Source: Geofilum rubicundum JCM 15548
GTDB taxonomy: Bacteria > Bacteroidota > Bacteroidia > Bacteroidales > Marinilabiliaceae
Assembly: GCF_000974365.1 (NCBI RefSeq)
Contig: NZ_BAZW01000026.1
Coordinates: 1-57,280 of the forward strand
Direction: 5' to 3'
Length of the DNA: 57,280 nucleotides
The notes below the pieces were generated by a model that was given only the letters and a program-made list of their open reading frames with translations, was not told the origin of the DNA and did no database searches. Position 1 is the stretch's first letter. Every line of letters begins with the position of its first letter. Positions 27,801 through 37,049 of this stretch are shown here, in pieces. The position numbers were made by a program, and so were the translations under genes.

Positions 27801-27845
27801 AAGCCTCCTTGTAATTATCAACGATTACAAGGAGGCTTTCTTTTA
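27801..27845. terminator. Bidirectional terminator between tRNA-Cys and the polysaccharide locus
   Basis: A perfect 15-bp stem (27801-27815 with 27824-27838) with an 8-base loop is followed on the + strand by TCTTTT and preceded on the + strand by an A run. It can therefore end both the tRNA transcript and the long leftward polysaccharide operon, whose last stop codon is at 27856. Confidence 0.88.
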
Positions 27846-27855
27846 CTATATATCA

Positions 27856-28602
27856 CTACTTAAAAATTGAATGCAACTTCTCCTTAAGTACCAAAATAAT
27901 AAACTTACTATTACCAATAAGATATCGTTTCCACATTCTATTTGGTTCTTGAATGAACCGATAAAACCATTCTAATCCTGATTTCTGCATCCAGATAGGA
28001 GCCCTTCTGGTTTTACCGGCCAATACATCAAAACTTCCGCCAACCCCCATTACAAAGGGTAATTGAATTTTGTTTTTTATCTTATTTACCAGGTATTCTT
28101 TTCTCGGAGAACTAATACCAACAAACAGGAGATCAGCCCCACTATTAACTATTTCGTCGGTTATCTCCAGATCCCTTTCTTCATCAAAATAACCATGATG
28201 ATATCCACCAATCACCTCTTTACCATATCGTTGCCCCACAATAGACACAAGTTTCGCTAAAATATTACTTTCAGCACCTAAAAAGTAGCATTTAAGCTGA
28301 TTCTCTTTGGCTATCGACAAAAGTCTTAACATCAGATCTATGCCTGGCACCCTTTCTGGAAGAGGTTTTCCTAAAAATTTTGACGCCCAAACAACCGACA
28401 TACCATCCGCATTAATAATGTCCGCATCAAGGACGGACTCCCGTAAATAAATATCATCCTGTATGGCGACAACCTTTGCCGCATTCAAAGAAATCTGTTG
28501 GGTAAAACGACCTTCTTTGATTCTTTCAAGGATTAAGGAGACTGTTTCATCCATTGTTAAAGCATTAATTCGGGTGTTAAAAATTAAGTATTCCTTTTCC
28601 AT
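27856..28602 (-). CDS. WecG/TagA/CpsF-family glycosyltransferase
   Basis: The 248-residue protein is a GT26-type inner-membrane-associated transferase. Family motifs are visible: SLNAAKVV near residue 38, INADGMSVVWASKFLGKPLPERVPG (about 63-87, with the catalytic Asp-type region), CYFLGAESNI, GADLLFVGISSPRKE and GVGGSFDVLAGKTRRAPIWMQKSGLEWFYR. In E. coli WecG adds N-acetylmannosaminuronic acid to the ECA carrier lipid; TagA adds ManNAc in teichoic acid synthesis. Which sugar this one uses is not readable, but WecD, WecE and WecF homologues in the same operon make a WecG-like role plausible. It is the last gene of the locus and overlaps the upstream GT gene by 19 bases. Confidence 0.88.
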   Translation of the reverse strand: MEKEYLIFNTRINALTMDETVSLILERIKEGRFTQQISLNAAKVVAIQDDIYLRESVLDADIINADGMSVVWASKFLGKPLPERVPGIDLMLRLLSIAKENQLKCYFLGAESNILAKLVSIVGQRYGKEVIGGYHHGYFDEERDLEITDEIVNSGADLLFVGISSPRKEYLVNKIKNKIQLPFVMGVGGSFDVLAGKTRRAPIWMQKSGLEWFYRFIQEPNRMWKRYLIGNSKFIILVLKEKLHSIFK

Positions 28603-29669
28603 ACCTCCTTAATAAAATATTTCATTTTTAGCATTACATTATTCTTATCATAACAAGTGGCAGTTTGCAATGCACAACCCCTCATTCTAATTTTTTCCTC
28701 CATACTCAAACCAATATACTTCTCCACAGAATTACATAAGTCTAACGCATTGCCAGCTTCAAACGCAATTCCATTAACCTCATCTTTTAAATAGGAAGAA
28801 ATCCCATCAATTCGACTTCCTATCACGGGCGTTCCGCACGCCATGGCCTCAAGACCGACCAACCCTAAACTCTCTCTTAAACTTGGAAAGACAAAAATGT
28901 CGAAATGATTATAGAAATCAGTAAGCTGAGATCGTGGTTTTTCTCCATAAAAAGTAACATGCTCTTTTAACTTTTTAGAATTGTTCACCTTTGTCCGATA
29001 AATTTCCTCAAGACTTCCACATCCAACAACGTGGAGATGAAGCTGCTCATATTTCTCAATTAGCAAGCTAAAACCATTAATCAAGGTATCAAAACCCTTA
29101 CCGGGATCTAAGCGACCCACAAACCCTATGTGAACAACATCAGATTGAATTTCACCATTAGGTTGAAAAACCAAACTATCAACACCACCCGAAGGAGAAA
29201 CAAAAATCTGTTCCGAAGATATCCCATAATTTTCTGCAAACGTTCTGCCATAATCTGCAGACGGTACAACAAAAGCCCCAATATGGGAAAAAAAAGTACT
29301 TGTAATGCGCAACAAAAACTTTCCAGCCCAACGTCCGGGAAACAAATCACTTCCATGAAAGTTAACTATCACTCTTTTAAGTACTCTTTTTCTATAAAAC
29401 AATAAGGGCAACAAAGAGTGATTCCCAAAATGGAAATAAAACAAAGCATTAGAATCACCCAATACCCATAATATTCGTAAATAAAAAACAAAGTATTTAG
29501 CGAGTTTGGCTATAATATTTGTTCCACGCCCTCTTATAAGGACAGAGCTAATTTTGAACGTACAATCATTTTTTAATTGGTCCAACCATTCTTTCACAAA
29601 AATACCATAACGTGGCTGTTTTCCGGTGGGAAACATATTGGATACAACCACAATTTTCAAGTTACTCAT
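28584..29669 (-). CDS. GT4-family glycosyltransferase
   Basis: The protein of about 361 residues (start at 29669, MSNLKIVVVSN) has the GT-B fold. It has an N-terminal VSNMFPTGKQPRYGIFV acceptor-side motif, GFVGRLDPGKGFDTLI at the start of the C-terminal domain and FVFPSLRESLGLVGLEAMACGTPVIGS with the EX7E-type retaining motif. It probably adds one sugar of the polysaccharide repeat unit on undecaprenyl diphosphate at the cytoplasmic face. The donor and acceptor are unknown. It overlaps both neighbours by a few bases, as expected in one operon. Confidence 0.88.
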   Translation of the reverse strand: MSNLKIVVVSNMFPTGKQPRYGIFVKEWLDQLKNDCTFKISSVLIRGRGTNIIAKLAKYFVFYLRILWVLGDSNALFYFHFGNHSLLPLLFYRKRVLKRVIVNFHGSDLFPGRWAGKFLLRITSTFFSHIGAFVVPSADYGRTFAENYGISSEQIFVSPSGGVDSLVFQPNGEIQSDVVHIGFVGRLDPGKGFDTLINGFSLLIEKYEQLHLHVVGCGSLEEIYRTKVNNSKKLKEHVTFYGEKPRSQLTDFYNHFDIFVFPSLRESLGLVGLEAMACGTPVIGSRIDGISSYLKDEVNGIAFEAGNALDLCNSVEKYIGLSMEEKIRMRGCALQTATCYDKNNVMLKMKYFIKEVWKRNT

Positions 29670-30699
29670 TATAAGATAAAAAAACACTCAGAAGATAAGC
29701 GTAACGTTGTTCATAACCATTTTCATTAGCTATATTTAAAAACCGATTCGTCAAGAGCCTATACCTCTCTGGATTGTAATTATTACTTAGCATTTGGTGA
29801 ATATTATTGTAATCAGCCACTGATGCAAACAAAGGGTAATCTACTCCAAGTAACTCAACCAATGGAAGATGCTTCTCTGTCACAAATGGCAGCCCTAAAG
29901 CCAAAAAATCCATCACCTTTATTGGAAAAGTTAAATCATCATAATCATTACGTGGCCGACTATGAAATGCATAGGCAATGTTATTCTGGGCCAAAAAATC
30001 CGGAATCTGGAGCAAAGGTAATTGAGTCCAGACCACATAAGGCAAATCAGAAAGAACTTCTTTTAAACTATTGTCTCCTGAAAGAACAAAAAAATCATAA
30101 TACTTCTGATAAAGCTTGGCAAACTCCAAAAACTGTTCGAAGCCAGAATTTTTGTAACCAGTACCTCCCAAATATACTATACCAGGCCTTGCGCCAAAAT
30201 CGGGCATATCCTGTCTACTAAGCCCAATAGGCACCCCGGGAGGCAGCAGGTAGTACGGCTTTTCAACATAAGTGCCCCTCCTAAAAAAGACAGCTCCCAT
30301 TTTATTGGTAGGAAAGAAAAAACAATCGGCAATCCAACTAAAGAAAAGGTTTGTAATGTGATTGGCCAAAGTCAATAAGCGCCCTTTTGGAGAACGGTAA
30401 TTCTCCGGAAAAAAATCAAAATACACATCTCTTATAAAAACGAAGACTCTTTTCGATTTTAAACGTAATATAGACAATGATAAAAGATCTATTAACGCTA
30501 TCCTGTTCGTTGCGGACTCAACATAAGTAAAATTAACGGATGGGGATTTTATTGCTTTCAATAGCTTCTTTTCACCCACTATGATACTGTCCCCCTTATG
30601 CTTAAACACCTGCCCAAGAAGGCTTATCCTATTGCGTGGCCCACCTGAAACCTTTTTCAAATCGGGCACGACGTATAAAACATTTGTATTAGATTCCAT
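29662..30699 (-). CDS. Glycosyltransferase, GT-B-like, family uncertain
   Basis: The 345-residue protein starts at 30699 (MESNTNVLYVVPDLKK), four bases after the stop of the asparagine-synthase-like gene. It has VSGGPRNRISLLGQ at the N-terminus and VYLGGTGYKNSGFEQFLEFAK before the C-terminal domain, then FPIKVMDFLALGLPFVTEKHLPL, the place where GT-B enzymes bind the nucleotide sugar. The pattern resembles GT4-like enzymes, but the classical EX7E motif is weak. It probably builds the repeat unit of the locus. The donor sugar is unknown. Confidence 0.75.
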   Translation of the reverse strand: MESNTNVLYVVPDLKKVSGGPRNRISLLGQVFKHKGDSIIVGEKKLLKAIKSPSVNFTYVESATNRIALIDLLSLSILRLKSKRVFVFIRDVYFDFFPENYRSPKGRLLTLANHITNLFFSWIADCFFFPTNKMGAVFFRRGTYVEKPYYLLPPGVPIGLSRQDMPDFGARPGIVYLGGTGYKNSGFEQFLEFAKLYQKYYDFFVLSGDNSLKEVLSDLPYVVWTQLPLLQIPDFLAQNNIAYAFHSRPRNDYDDLTFPIKVMDFLALGLPFVTEKHLPLVELLGVDYPLFASVADYNNIHQMLSNNYNPERYRLLTNRFLNIANENGYEQRYAYLLSVFLSYNE

Positions 30700-30703
30700 T
30701 GTA

Positions 30704-32389
30704 TTATGAACCAGATTTCTTAAACACATTTAAGGCGGAAAGCAGTGTCAAAACTTGGGCTTTCTCTGTACCTGTGCCATCAAAATATAATCTTTCACAG
30801 TCTCCTTTTAGCTTAGGAAAATTATTTAACAATACGATATGATCACGGAAATAATTTTCTAAAAAGGAATTTAATTGTTCATTGTTATGAATCCAATACC
30901 CTAAGGGATTCATATCCTTTTTTGTATTACTTCCATAGGTGTTAATGCCAATCTTTGACAAAAGCTTGGTATAAAGTTGAGAGAGAGGCACGTGCTTTCC
31001 GCCAAACGATACCATTAAAGAATAGTTTACTGGAACTTTTTCCTTTTCCCAAATATATTTAGCAGCTTTAGGGTATTTCGTATTAATCCACTTTTTATAA
31101 ATATGATGCTTGCTCCTTAGCTTTATAGGGATACTTAAAGCGAACTCCATAAAATCGATATCATAAAAGGGCGACCATGTCTCCGTGTATTCTAATGCGG
31201 CTAATAATCCTTGATTAGCCCCATTAAAGCCCCTTATGTAAAGTTTAAAATTCTCTTTATCTGGATAAAAGTCTTTAAACGTGAAGTTTTTTAGAACAGG
31301 AACAAGCTTTTGCGAGTAGCCTCCATCGCCAAATTTATAATGCTTATGCGCTTTGATATTAGAAAAACTCCCTAACACAACATCTCCTAATTGCCCAGAA
31401 TGAAGTAATCCGAAATCAGTAAAATTAATGTATTTATAAAGGCTCAAGGCATGAGCTAATCCTGAATATAGAGCGTTTCCCCCGGTAACTTCTGTCGTTT
31501 CATCCAGATTTTTTAAATACATACCATTATCTAATGATTTAAACAACCATTCATGTTCTAGATCTGAAGATATTTGCTTCGCAACCGTTTCATCCAAATA
31601 ATTACTTTGAGAAAAGGTAATATTTAACTGGTTGGTATAACCTAAATCATGAGCAACCCACACGGTCATTCTAGAGTCAAGCCCCCCACTTAAAGCAGCA
31701 AGATGTTTATAACCATATTCCTTGTCCTTTTCAAATGCTAAAGACACAGCAGCTCGAAATCGAATATCTATTTGGTCAACAGCTTCCTCTTCGGATATTT
31801 CTATTGGGTTAAGGCCTAACTTATAAAATGCTGTTAACGATAATGAATTATCTTTAATGGTAGCAAAATGACCAATCATCAATCGTTTAACTTCCTTGCA
31901 AATAGTTAGGTCTTCAAAAACAAAACCATAGGTAAGTACCAAATAGGCCGCCTTCTCATTTAAACCAATTGAAACACTTTTCTCCTTTATATATTTCAAC
32001 AACTCCATGTAGTTATTAGAAAAACAGAAAAAAATCTGATTCTCAAAATAGTAGATTGGCTTACTCCCAATATGGTCAGAAAAAACAATCCATTTTTGCT
32101 TCTTTTTGTCAAATAAGCACCCGTAATATGATCCTTTTAACTTGCTAAAGAAACAACTTCCATACTTATCATATAAAGAAATAACATAATTACTCCAAGC
32201 TTCACCGGAACCTTCGTTAAAAAGAAGTTTCTTATTAAGAACAATTCCATCAAGAACTAAAATGTAATCTATATTCTCATAATTTATTTTATCATTTCCA
32301 AACTTAGTAGAAGTTGAATAGGTGAGTGTGTAGGGTTGTCTATTGTCTCTTCCAGGATATTTTATTACATCCAAAATAAATATTGACAT
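30704..32389 (-). CDS. Asparagine-synthase-like amidotransferase without the N-terminal catalytic Cys
   Basis: The protein of about 561 residues resembles asparagine synthetase B. An N-terminal class II glutamine amidotransferase-like region (1-180; FSDHIGSKPIYY, where family members have DR.G.KPLYY) is followed by the synthetase domain with the ATP PP-loop SGGLDS at 234-239. Active AsnB proteins begin M-C-G and use the Cys to release ammonia from glutamine. Here the start is MSIFILD and no Cys is near it, so glutaminase activity is unlikely. Such genes recur in polysaccharide loci, where they may amidate a uronic acid using free ammonia, or make another amide or ligase product. That role is inferred. 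It lies mid-operon after wzx. Confidence 0.8.
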   Translation of the reverse strand: MSIFILDVIKYPGRDNRQPYTLTYSTSTKFGNDKINYENIDYILVLDGIVLNKKLLFNEGSGEAWSNYVISLYDKYGSCFFSKLKGSYYGCLFDKKKQKWIVFSDHIGSKPIYYFENQIFFCFSNNYMELLKYIKEKSVSIGLNEKAAYLVLTYGFVFEDLTICKEVKRLMIGHFATIKDNSLSLTAFYKLGLNPIEISEEEAVDQIDIRFRAAVSLAFEKDKEYGYKHLAALSGGLDSRMTVWVAHDLGYTNQLNITFSQSNYLDETVAKQISSDLEHEWLFKSLDNGMYLKNLDETTEVTGGNALYSGLAHALSLYKYINFTDFGLLHSGQLGDVVLGSFSNIKAHKHYKFGDGGYSQKLVPVLKNFTFKDFYPDKENFKLYIRGFNGANQGLLAALEYTETWSPFYDIDFMEFALSIPIKLRSKHHIYKKWINTKYPKAAKYIWEKEKVPVNYSLMVSFGGKHVPLSQLYTKLLSKIGINTYGSNTKKDMNPLGYWIHNNEQLNSFLENYFRDHIVLLNNFPKLKGDCERLYFDGTGTEKAQVLTLLSALNVFKKSGS

Positions 32390-32493
32390 ACTTAAAACTA
32401 TTATCAAATTGAAGAACTAAAAAAAACATTAAAAAGAACCCTTCCAAGCAAGATCTAACGGCATTCCCACATATGCTTTGCGACGTTTAAGGA

Positions 32494-33944
32494 TCAGACT
32501 CTTAGGCGGAGTTTAATAATAGATAGTTCCTTTATCGTCTTATAGTCGAAAACAAACATGAAAACTAAATACATAAGAATAACAGTGCCAGTTTTAACCA
32601 AAACGCTCACAATTTCACTTTCAAACAATTGAAAGTCAAACATTTTCAATTTCGAAATTAAAACCATGCCAATAAAGAACAAGAAAGGCTTAAAAAATTG
32701 TTTTAAATACTCAAGTAGACGAATTTGCCCCATGGGTAATAATTGAACGTACCATAATGGAACTATTAGAATTATGGACAGAAGGGCATACAAAACAGCC
32801 ACCGTTCCAATATCGAAAAGGGCCCCTACAAATATAAAGATAGGAGAAATTACAACTCTGAAAATAGTCCACTTGAACCCTAAGTCTGTTCTTCCAGTTG
32901 CAATTTGCAAACTTCCTACAGGGTTAGACAGTGATGCCAAACAATAGGCAATGGCAAGGAAAACTAAAACCGATGAGCCATCTTCATATTCACTGCCGTA
33001 TAAAAGATATAATATCTCCTTAGAACTAACAATCAGAATTAAAAAGGTCGGAAAATTAATCAACGCCAAATACTTAATCACTTTCAAATAAGAAATCTTC
33101 AGCCGCTCCCGATCCTTCTGAATAGTTGAGAGCAACGGACTTAAAACATTCACAACCACAGGATTAACAACCCTAAAGAGTTTAATTACAATTTGCTTAG
33201 AAAGCTATAAAGGCCCAAACTTTCTGCGCCCAACATCTTTCCAATTATTAACACATCTGTTTCCCGCGAAAAAAAATCAAGTAATGTACTTCCCATAGAG
33301 AAGCCACCAATTCTTAAAAATGGTCTGACTTCTTTTAGGCAAAAATGCAACAAGATCGAATTCTGTCTTAAATTTTGAATTAAAAATAAGGCATTGGATA
33401 CAAGAGAGGCAGTTAAAGTTGAAAACACTAAACTATATACGCCATATTCATAAATTGCTAAAATAATGGCTAAAACAACACCTGAGAAAAATGAAATAAG
33501 ATCAATTAGAGCGATCTCTTTAAATTGAAATCGCTTTTGCATAATAGTTCGATGCTGCCGCCCCATAGCAACAAAAAGCAGATTCAACCCCAAAACAGGT
33601 AATAGCATACGTATTTCTGGCTCTTCATAAAACTGAGCTATGTAAGGCGAACTCAAGACAAGCAGAATATACAAGAAACCAGATATAAAGATATTTAGCC
33701 AGTAAATACTGCTATACTCCTTACTTGATGAATTTTGGTGATGAAGGATAGCTGAAGACATCCCCATATCAACAAAGACATTGGTAAACTGCACCACAAA
33801 TAAAGCCATCGCAACTAAACCAAAAGCTTCTTTAGGCAAGAACCTGGTAAGAATAGAAATTTGAATTAATTGAAACAACGAACTTCCAATAGTGCCGACA
33901 ATCGACCACTTTGCCCCGGACACAGCAATTTTACGTAATATCAT
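32494..33944 (-). CDS. wzx: Wzx-type polysaccharide flippase (frame broken at about 33201)
   Basis: Across one frame break this is a multi-pass membrane protein of about 484 residues of the MOP superfamily (PST/Wzx-like). The N-terminal part has GAKWSIVGTIGSSLFQLIQI and TRFLPKEAFGLVAMALFVVQF, with about twelve hydrophobic helices in all. Wzx flips the lipid-linked repeat unit to the periplasmic face for Wzy polymerisation. In the given sequence the first frame ends at GLYSFLSKL. Adding one T to the TTT run at 33201-33203 (AAA on +) continues the protein as SKQIVIKLFRVVNPVVVNVL into the second frame. It starts two bases after the wecF stop. Confidence 0.85.
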
Positions 33945-33946
33945 GA

Positions 33947-35110
33947 CTAATTTAAAAGCGCCATTGTTAATGAATACAGATCTCCTATAACTTTCTCCCG
34001 GGAAAACATTTGTTCCAGTTTTTCCCTGTTTAGAATCTGCTCATGCACTTCCAGTGTTCTGTTGCCATATATCTCAAAATCGTTTTCTATATTAAAAATT
34101 GCGATTCCGCTTCTTTTAAAATAAAGATAGGCTGGATTCTTCGTAGAAAGATAAACACGAGCTCCCATATATAACATAGCTATGATATTACCCATCGCTT
34201 GTTGTCTGAAGTGATAAAAGATTCCTACAGAACAACTTTGAAGGATTTTTATGTATTCAGCCCGATCTAAAAAATTAAGCAAAGGATGGAATCGGCCTTT
34301 TAACTTTTTCTTTCCCTTTTTCAATACAGCTCTACTATGTCCGGGATCATTTCCATAACTCAAAACAAAATAGATTGTTCCAGTCTCCTTAACCCCATAA
34401 AGAACATCTATGGCATCCAAATAATTAGATTCTAAAGAATTAGAGTTTCCGACCAAAATATTTCGGGCTTTCCCATCAATTTTTAGATCTTTTGTGCCAG
34501 CTAGATATTGATGAATTGTACTAAAAGCAACTTCATGATAACTCAGATTAGTGTGTGGAAATAAGTTTTTAAAAAAAACATAATCTTCATAAATATAAGT
34601 CGCCAAAAAATGAATTCTTTTAAAAGATTTCTCTTGCAAGTCAATATATGAATTAGTCAAATTCAAGACATTGTTAGTCACGAACCTTAAATAATTCCAC
34701 TTCGTCAAATGCCATTTCAACAGGACAAGAGGTCTTTTCTGGATTAAGAACTGCTTCGTCTTCTTAGCATACAAATTTCGGCGGTTTTTGGGATGCATAT
34801 ATATTTCAAACCCCCACGCTATCCATGCTATACGGATATCAATATTAATTTTATCAATTACTTTGGTAAACAAATAATCCAGAGAATGAAGCACTATTGC
34901 TTGAGCTTCATTCATTATCAACACCTCATTTATATCATCTCGCTTGATATTATAGGCCTTAATAATTGCTTCATCATTAAAACTAATATGCTTAAAATTT
35001 CCAGTATCATCATTCGAAAAAACTAGAAAAACATTATGTTGGGAGACTAATAAAAAATTCTCAATGATCTGATCGATTATCTTTTCATCTTTCACAAAAT
35101 GTATGATCAT
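33947..35110 (-). CDS. wecF: WecF-like Fuc4NAc transferase (GT56)
   Basis: The 387-residue protein resembles WecF (TDP-Fuc4NAc:lipid II Fuc4NAc transferase), which adds 4-acetamido-4,6-dideoxygalactose in enterobacterial common antigen synthesis. Matches include ILVGNSNSLESNYLDAIDVL, near WecF's ILVGNSGDRSN, a YFVLSYGNDPGHSRAV stretch, and YIKILQSCSVGIFYHFRQQAMGNI, where WecF has a similar FARQQGIGT segment. The overlap with wecE (four bases, ATGA) and the presence of wecD fit a shared Fuc4NAc route. The acceptor is likely lipid-linked, but its sugar is unknown. Confidence 0.85.
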   Translation of the reverse strand: MIIHFVKDEKIIDQIIENFLLVSQHNVFLVFSNDDTGNFKHISFNDEAIIKAYNIKRDDINEVLIMNEAQAIVLHSLDYLFTKVIDKINIDIRIAWIAWGFEIYMHPKNRRNLYAKKTKQFLIQKRPLVLLKWHLTKWNYLRFVTNNVLNLTNSYIDLQEKSFKRIHFLATYIYEDYVFFKNLFPHTNLSYHEVAFSTIHQYLAGTKDLKIDGKARNILVGNSNSLESNYLDAIDVLYGVKETGTIYFVLSYGNDPGHSRAVLKKGKKKLKGRFHPLLNFLDRAEYIKILQSCSVGIFYHFRQQAMGNIIAMLYMGARVYLSTKNPAYLYFKRSGIAIFNIENDFEIYGNRTLEVHEQILNREKLEQMFSREKVIGDLYSLTMALLN

Positions 35111-36252
35111 TTTACAAACTCCTTGACTTTTTTTAAAACAAGCTCAACATCCATAACAGACAAATCAAAAAACAAAGGCAGACGCACAATTGCCTGGGAA
35201 TATTTATCTGAGTTAACCAGTTCCTTGCCGATATACTTATCTTTATAGTAGGGGCTGCTATGAAGACTTAAATAATGAAAAACAGAATGAATGGTGTCCC
35301 TTTTAAGTTTACTAATTAACCCAGAACGAACTTCCTCATTATTGCATACTAAATAAAACATATGTCCGTTAACTGTAGCATAGTGAGGGATAGAAGGCAG
35401 TCTAACCTCCCTTAAATCAGAGTTCGTAAAAGCAGAAAAATAGGTATTCCATAACAGGATTCTTTTCTCCTGAATTAAATCCAACTCCTCCAACTGTGCC
35501 CATAAAAATGCAGCAGTTACTTCTGATGGAAGAAAACTTGAACCCGTATCCACCCATCCATATTTATTAACTTCACCCCTAAAAAACTCAGCTCTGTTAG
35601 TTCCTTTTTCCCATATTATCTCAGCCCTTTTAATAAACCGTTCATCATTAATCGCCAAAAGACCACCTTCGCCACTCTGAATATTCTTTGTTTCATGAAA
35701 AGAAAAGGCAGCAAGATGCCCTATGCTTCCTAGAGCTGCTTTTGTTCCATCCGTATTAATGTAATAGCTATCAATTCCCTGTGCAGCATCTTCAACTACA
35801 AAAAGATTGTACTTGTTGGCCAGTGTCATTATTTTCGCCATATCACATGACACCCCCGCATAATGCACTGGCACAATGACCTTTGTCTTAGCAGTTATTA
35901 ACTCCTCAATCCTTTCTTCGTCCATCCCTGGATGATCACTGCGACTATCGGCAAAAACTATTTTAGCACCTTGTCTAACAAAGGCTAATGCAGTACTCAC
36001 AAAAGTGTAAGAAGGGATAATTACTTCATCACCAGCTTTTATATCCAACAACAAGGCACACATTTCTAAGGCATCCGTACAGGAGGTGGTCAACAATGCC
36101 CTTTTAAACCCAAACCGCTCTTCAAAAAAACTTTGACATAGTTTTGTGTATTTCCCATTACCGGAAATATGACCGGATGCTACCGCGTCGTATATATAGT
36201 GTACTTCTTTGCCAGTGATATGAGGTTTGTTAAAGGGTATTATTTGTTCCAT
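35107..36252 (-). CDS. wecE: dTDP-4-amino-4,6-dideoxygalactose transaminase
   Basis: WecE (RffA) transfers an amino group from glutamate to dTDP-4-keto-6-deoxyglucose to give dTDP-4-amino-4,6-dideoxygalactose. The 381-residue PLP enzyme shows CTDALEMCALLLDIKAGDEV, then IIPSYTFVSTALAFVRQGAK, VPVHYAGVSCDM, VVEDAAQGIDSYY and FSFHETKN with the PLP-binding Lys, and EKGTNRAEFFRGEVNKYGW. Stretch by stretch this corresponds to E. coli WecE, and it is closer to that than to general DegT enzymes. It overlaps wecD by 13 bases and wecF by 4, so the three are tightly coupled. Confidence 0.94.
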   Translation of the reverse strand: MEQIIPFNKPHITGKEVHYIYDAVASGHISGNGKYTKLCQSFFEERFGFKRALLTTSCTDALEMCALLLDIKAGDEVIIPSYTFVSTALAFVRQGAKIVFADSRSDHPGMDEERIEELITAKTKVIVPVHYAGVSCDMAKIMTLANKYNLFVVEDAAQGIDSYYINTDGTKAALGSIGHLAAFSFHETKNIQSGEGGLLAINDERFIKRAEIIWEKGTNRAEFFRGEVNKYGWVDTGSSFLPSEVTAAFLWAQLEELDLIQEKRILLWNTYFSAFTNSDLREVRLPSIPHYATVNGHMFYLVCNNEEVRSGLISKLKRDTIHSVFHYLSLHSSPYYKDKYIGKELVNSDKYSQAIVRLPLFFDLSVMDVELVLKKVKEFVK

Positions 36253-36944
36253 ATATGGTAAATATATTCAAACGATTTAATAACAAAGTCATTTCTCTCA
36301 TACAATTTCATTGCCGGCAAATTATTTCTTTGAGTAGATACTTCAAGCGTTTCAAATCCTTTTTTCTGACAAAAACGCATAGCAGCCTTTAACAAGCAAC
36401 TTCCAATCCCTTTGCCTTGATAATCAACATTTACAGAAATCAATCCTATGTTTGCCGTGGTTAAAGTTTTAGCTCCCAAGGTTACAAACCCACAAATCTG
36501 ATCATCTATCCGATATACCAATACGATATTTGCTATTGTATGATCGACACTCTTGCCAAGCCATTCACTGTACAACAACGAAAATTCGTTGTTCTGGAAA
36601 TTTTCATCAACAAGGAATCTGCTATACTTACCACTAAGAAATGCAAGTTCCAACAATTGGTTATACGAATGAATCATATCATTGTATTCCTCGATAAAAC
36701 CATTATCACCGAAATCATCAAATTCAATTAATTCATCACATGATCTATGCCATGTTATTCTAATATCAGCAAGTTTTAACCTCTCTGGTATCAAAAGCTC
36801 CTTATTAGAAAAAATGTACGTAAGTACAAAATCTTTAGATTCATCTATAATCTTATCTACATCAACCTTTCCTGTAGCTTCAATTCTATATTGTCCAACA
36901 TTATACCCAAAGAAATTTGAATCCCAATTCTTTTTTTCTATCAT
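36240..36944 (-). CDS. wecD: GNAT acetyltransferase, WecD-like
   Basis: The 234-residue protein has an N-terminal domain that begins KKNWDSNFFGYNVGQYRI, as in WecD-like enzymes (W.S.FFG), and a C-terminal GNAT fold with LISVNVDYQGKGIGSCLLKAAM (acetyl-CoA site, about 168-189) and LEVSTQRNNLPAMKLYERNDF. WecD acetylates dTDP-4-amino-4,6-dideoxygalactose to dTDP-Fuc4NAc, using acetyl-CoA. The position just before wecE and wecF supports that substrate. A 105-base gap separates it from wzy. The substrate is inferred from context. Confidence 0.85.
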   Translation of the reverse strand: MIEKKNWDSNFFGYNVGQYRIEATGKVDVDKIIDESKDFVLTYIFSNKELLIPERLKLADIRITWHRSCDELIEFDDFGDNGFIEEYNDMIHSYNQLLELAFLSGKYSRFLVDENFQNNEFSLLYSEWLGKSVDHTIANIVLVYRIDDQICGFVTLGAKTLTTANIGLISVNVDYQGKGIGSCLLKAAMRFCQKKGFETLEVSTQRNNLPAMKLYERNDFVIKSFEYIYHIWNK

Positions 36945-37049
36945 AAAATCCTATTGAGAAATTCTAAAACACAAATCTTTTGAAGGTCTTCGAATAAAAA
37001 TATTCATTAAAACATCCTTCTTAGGAAACAATTGTCATAGACTTGATTA

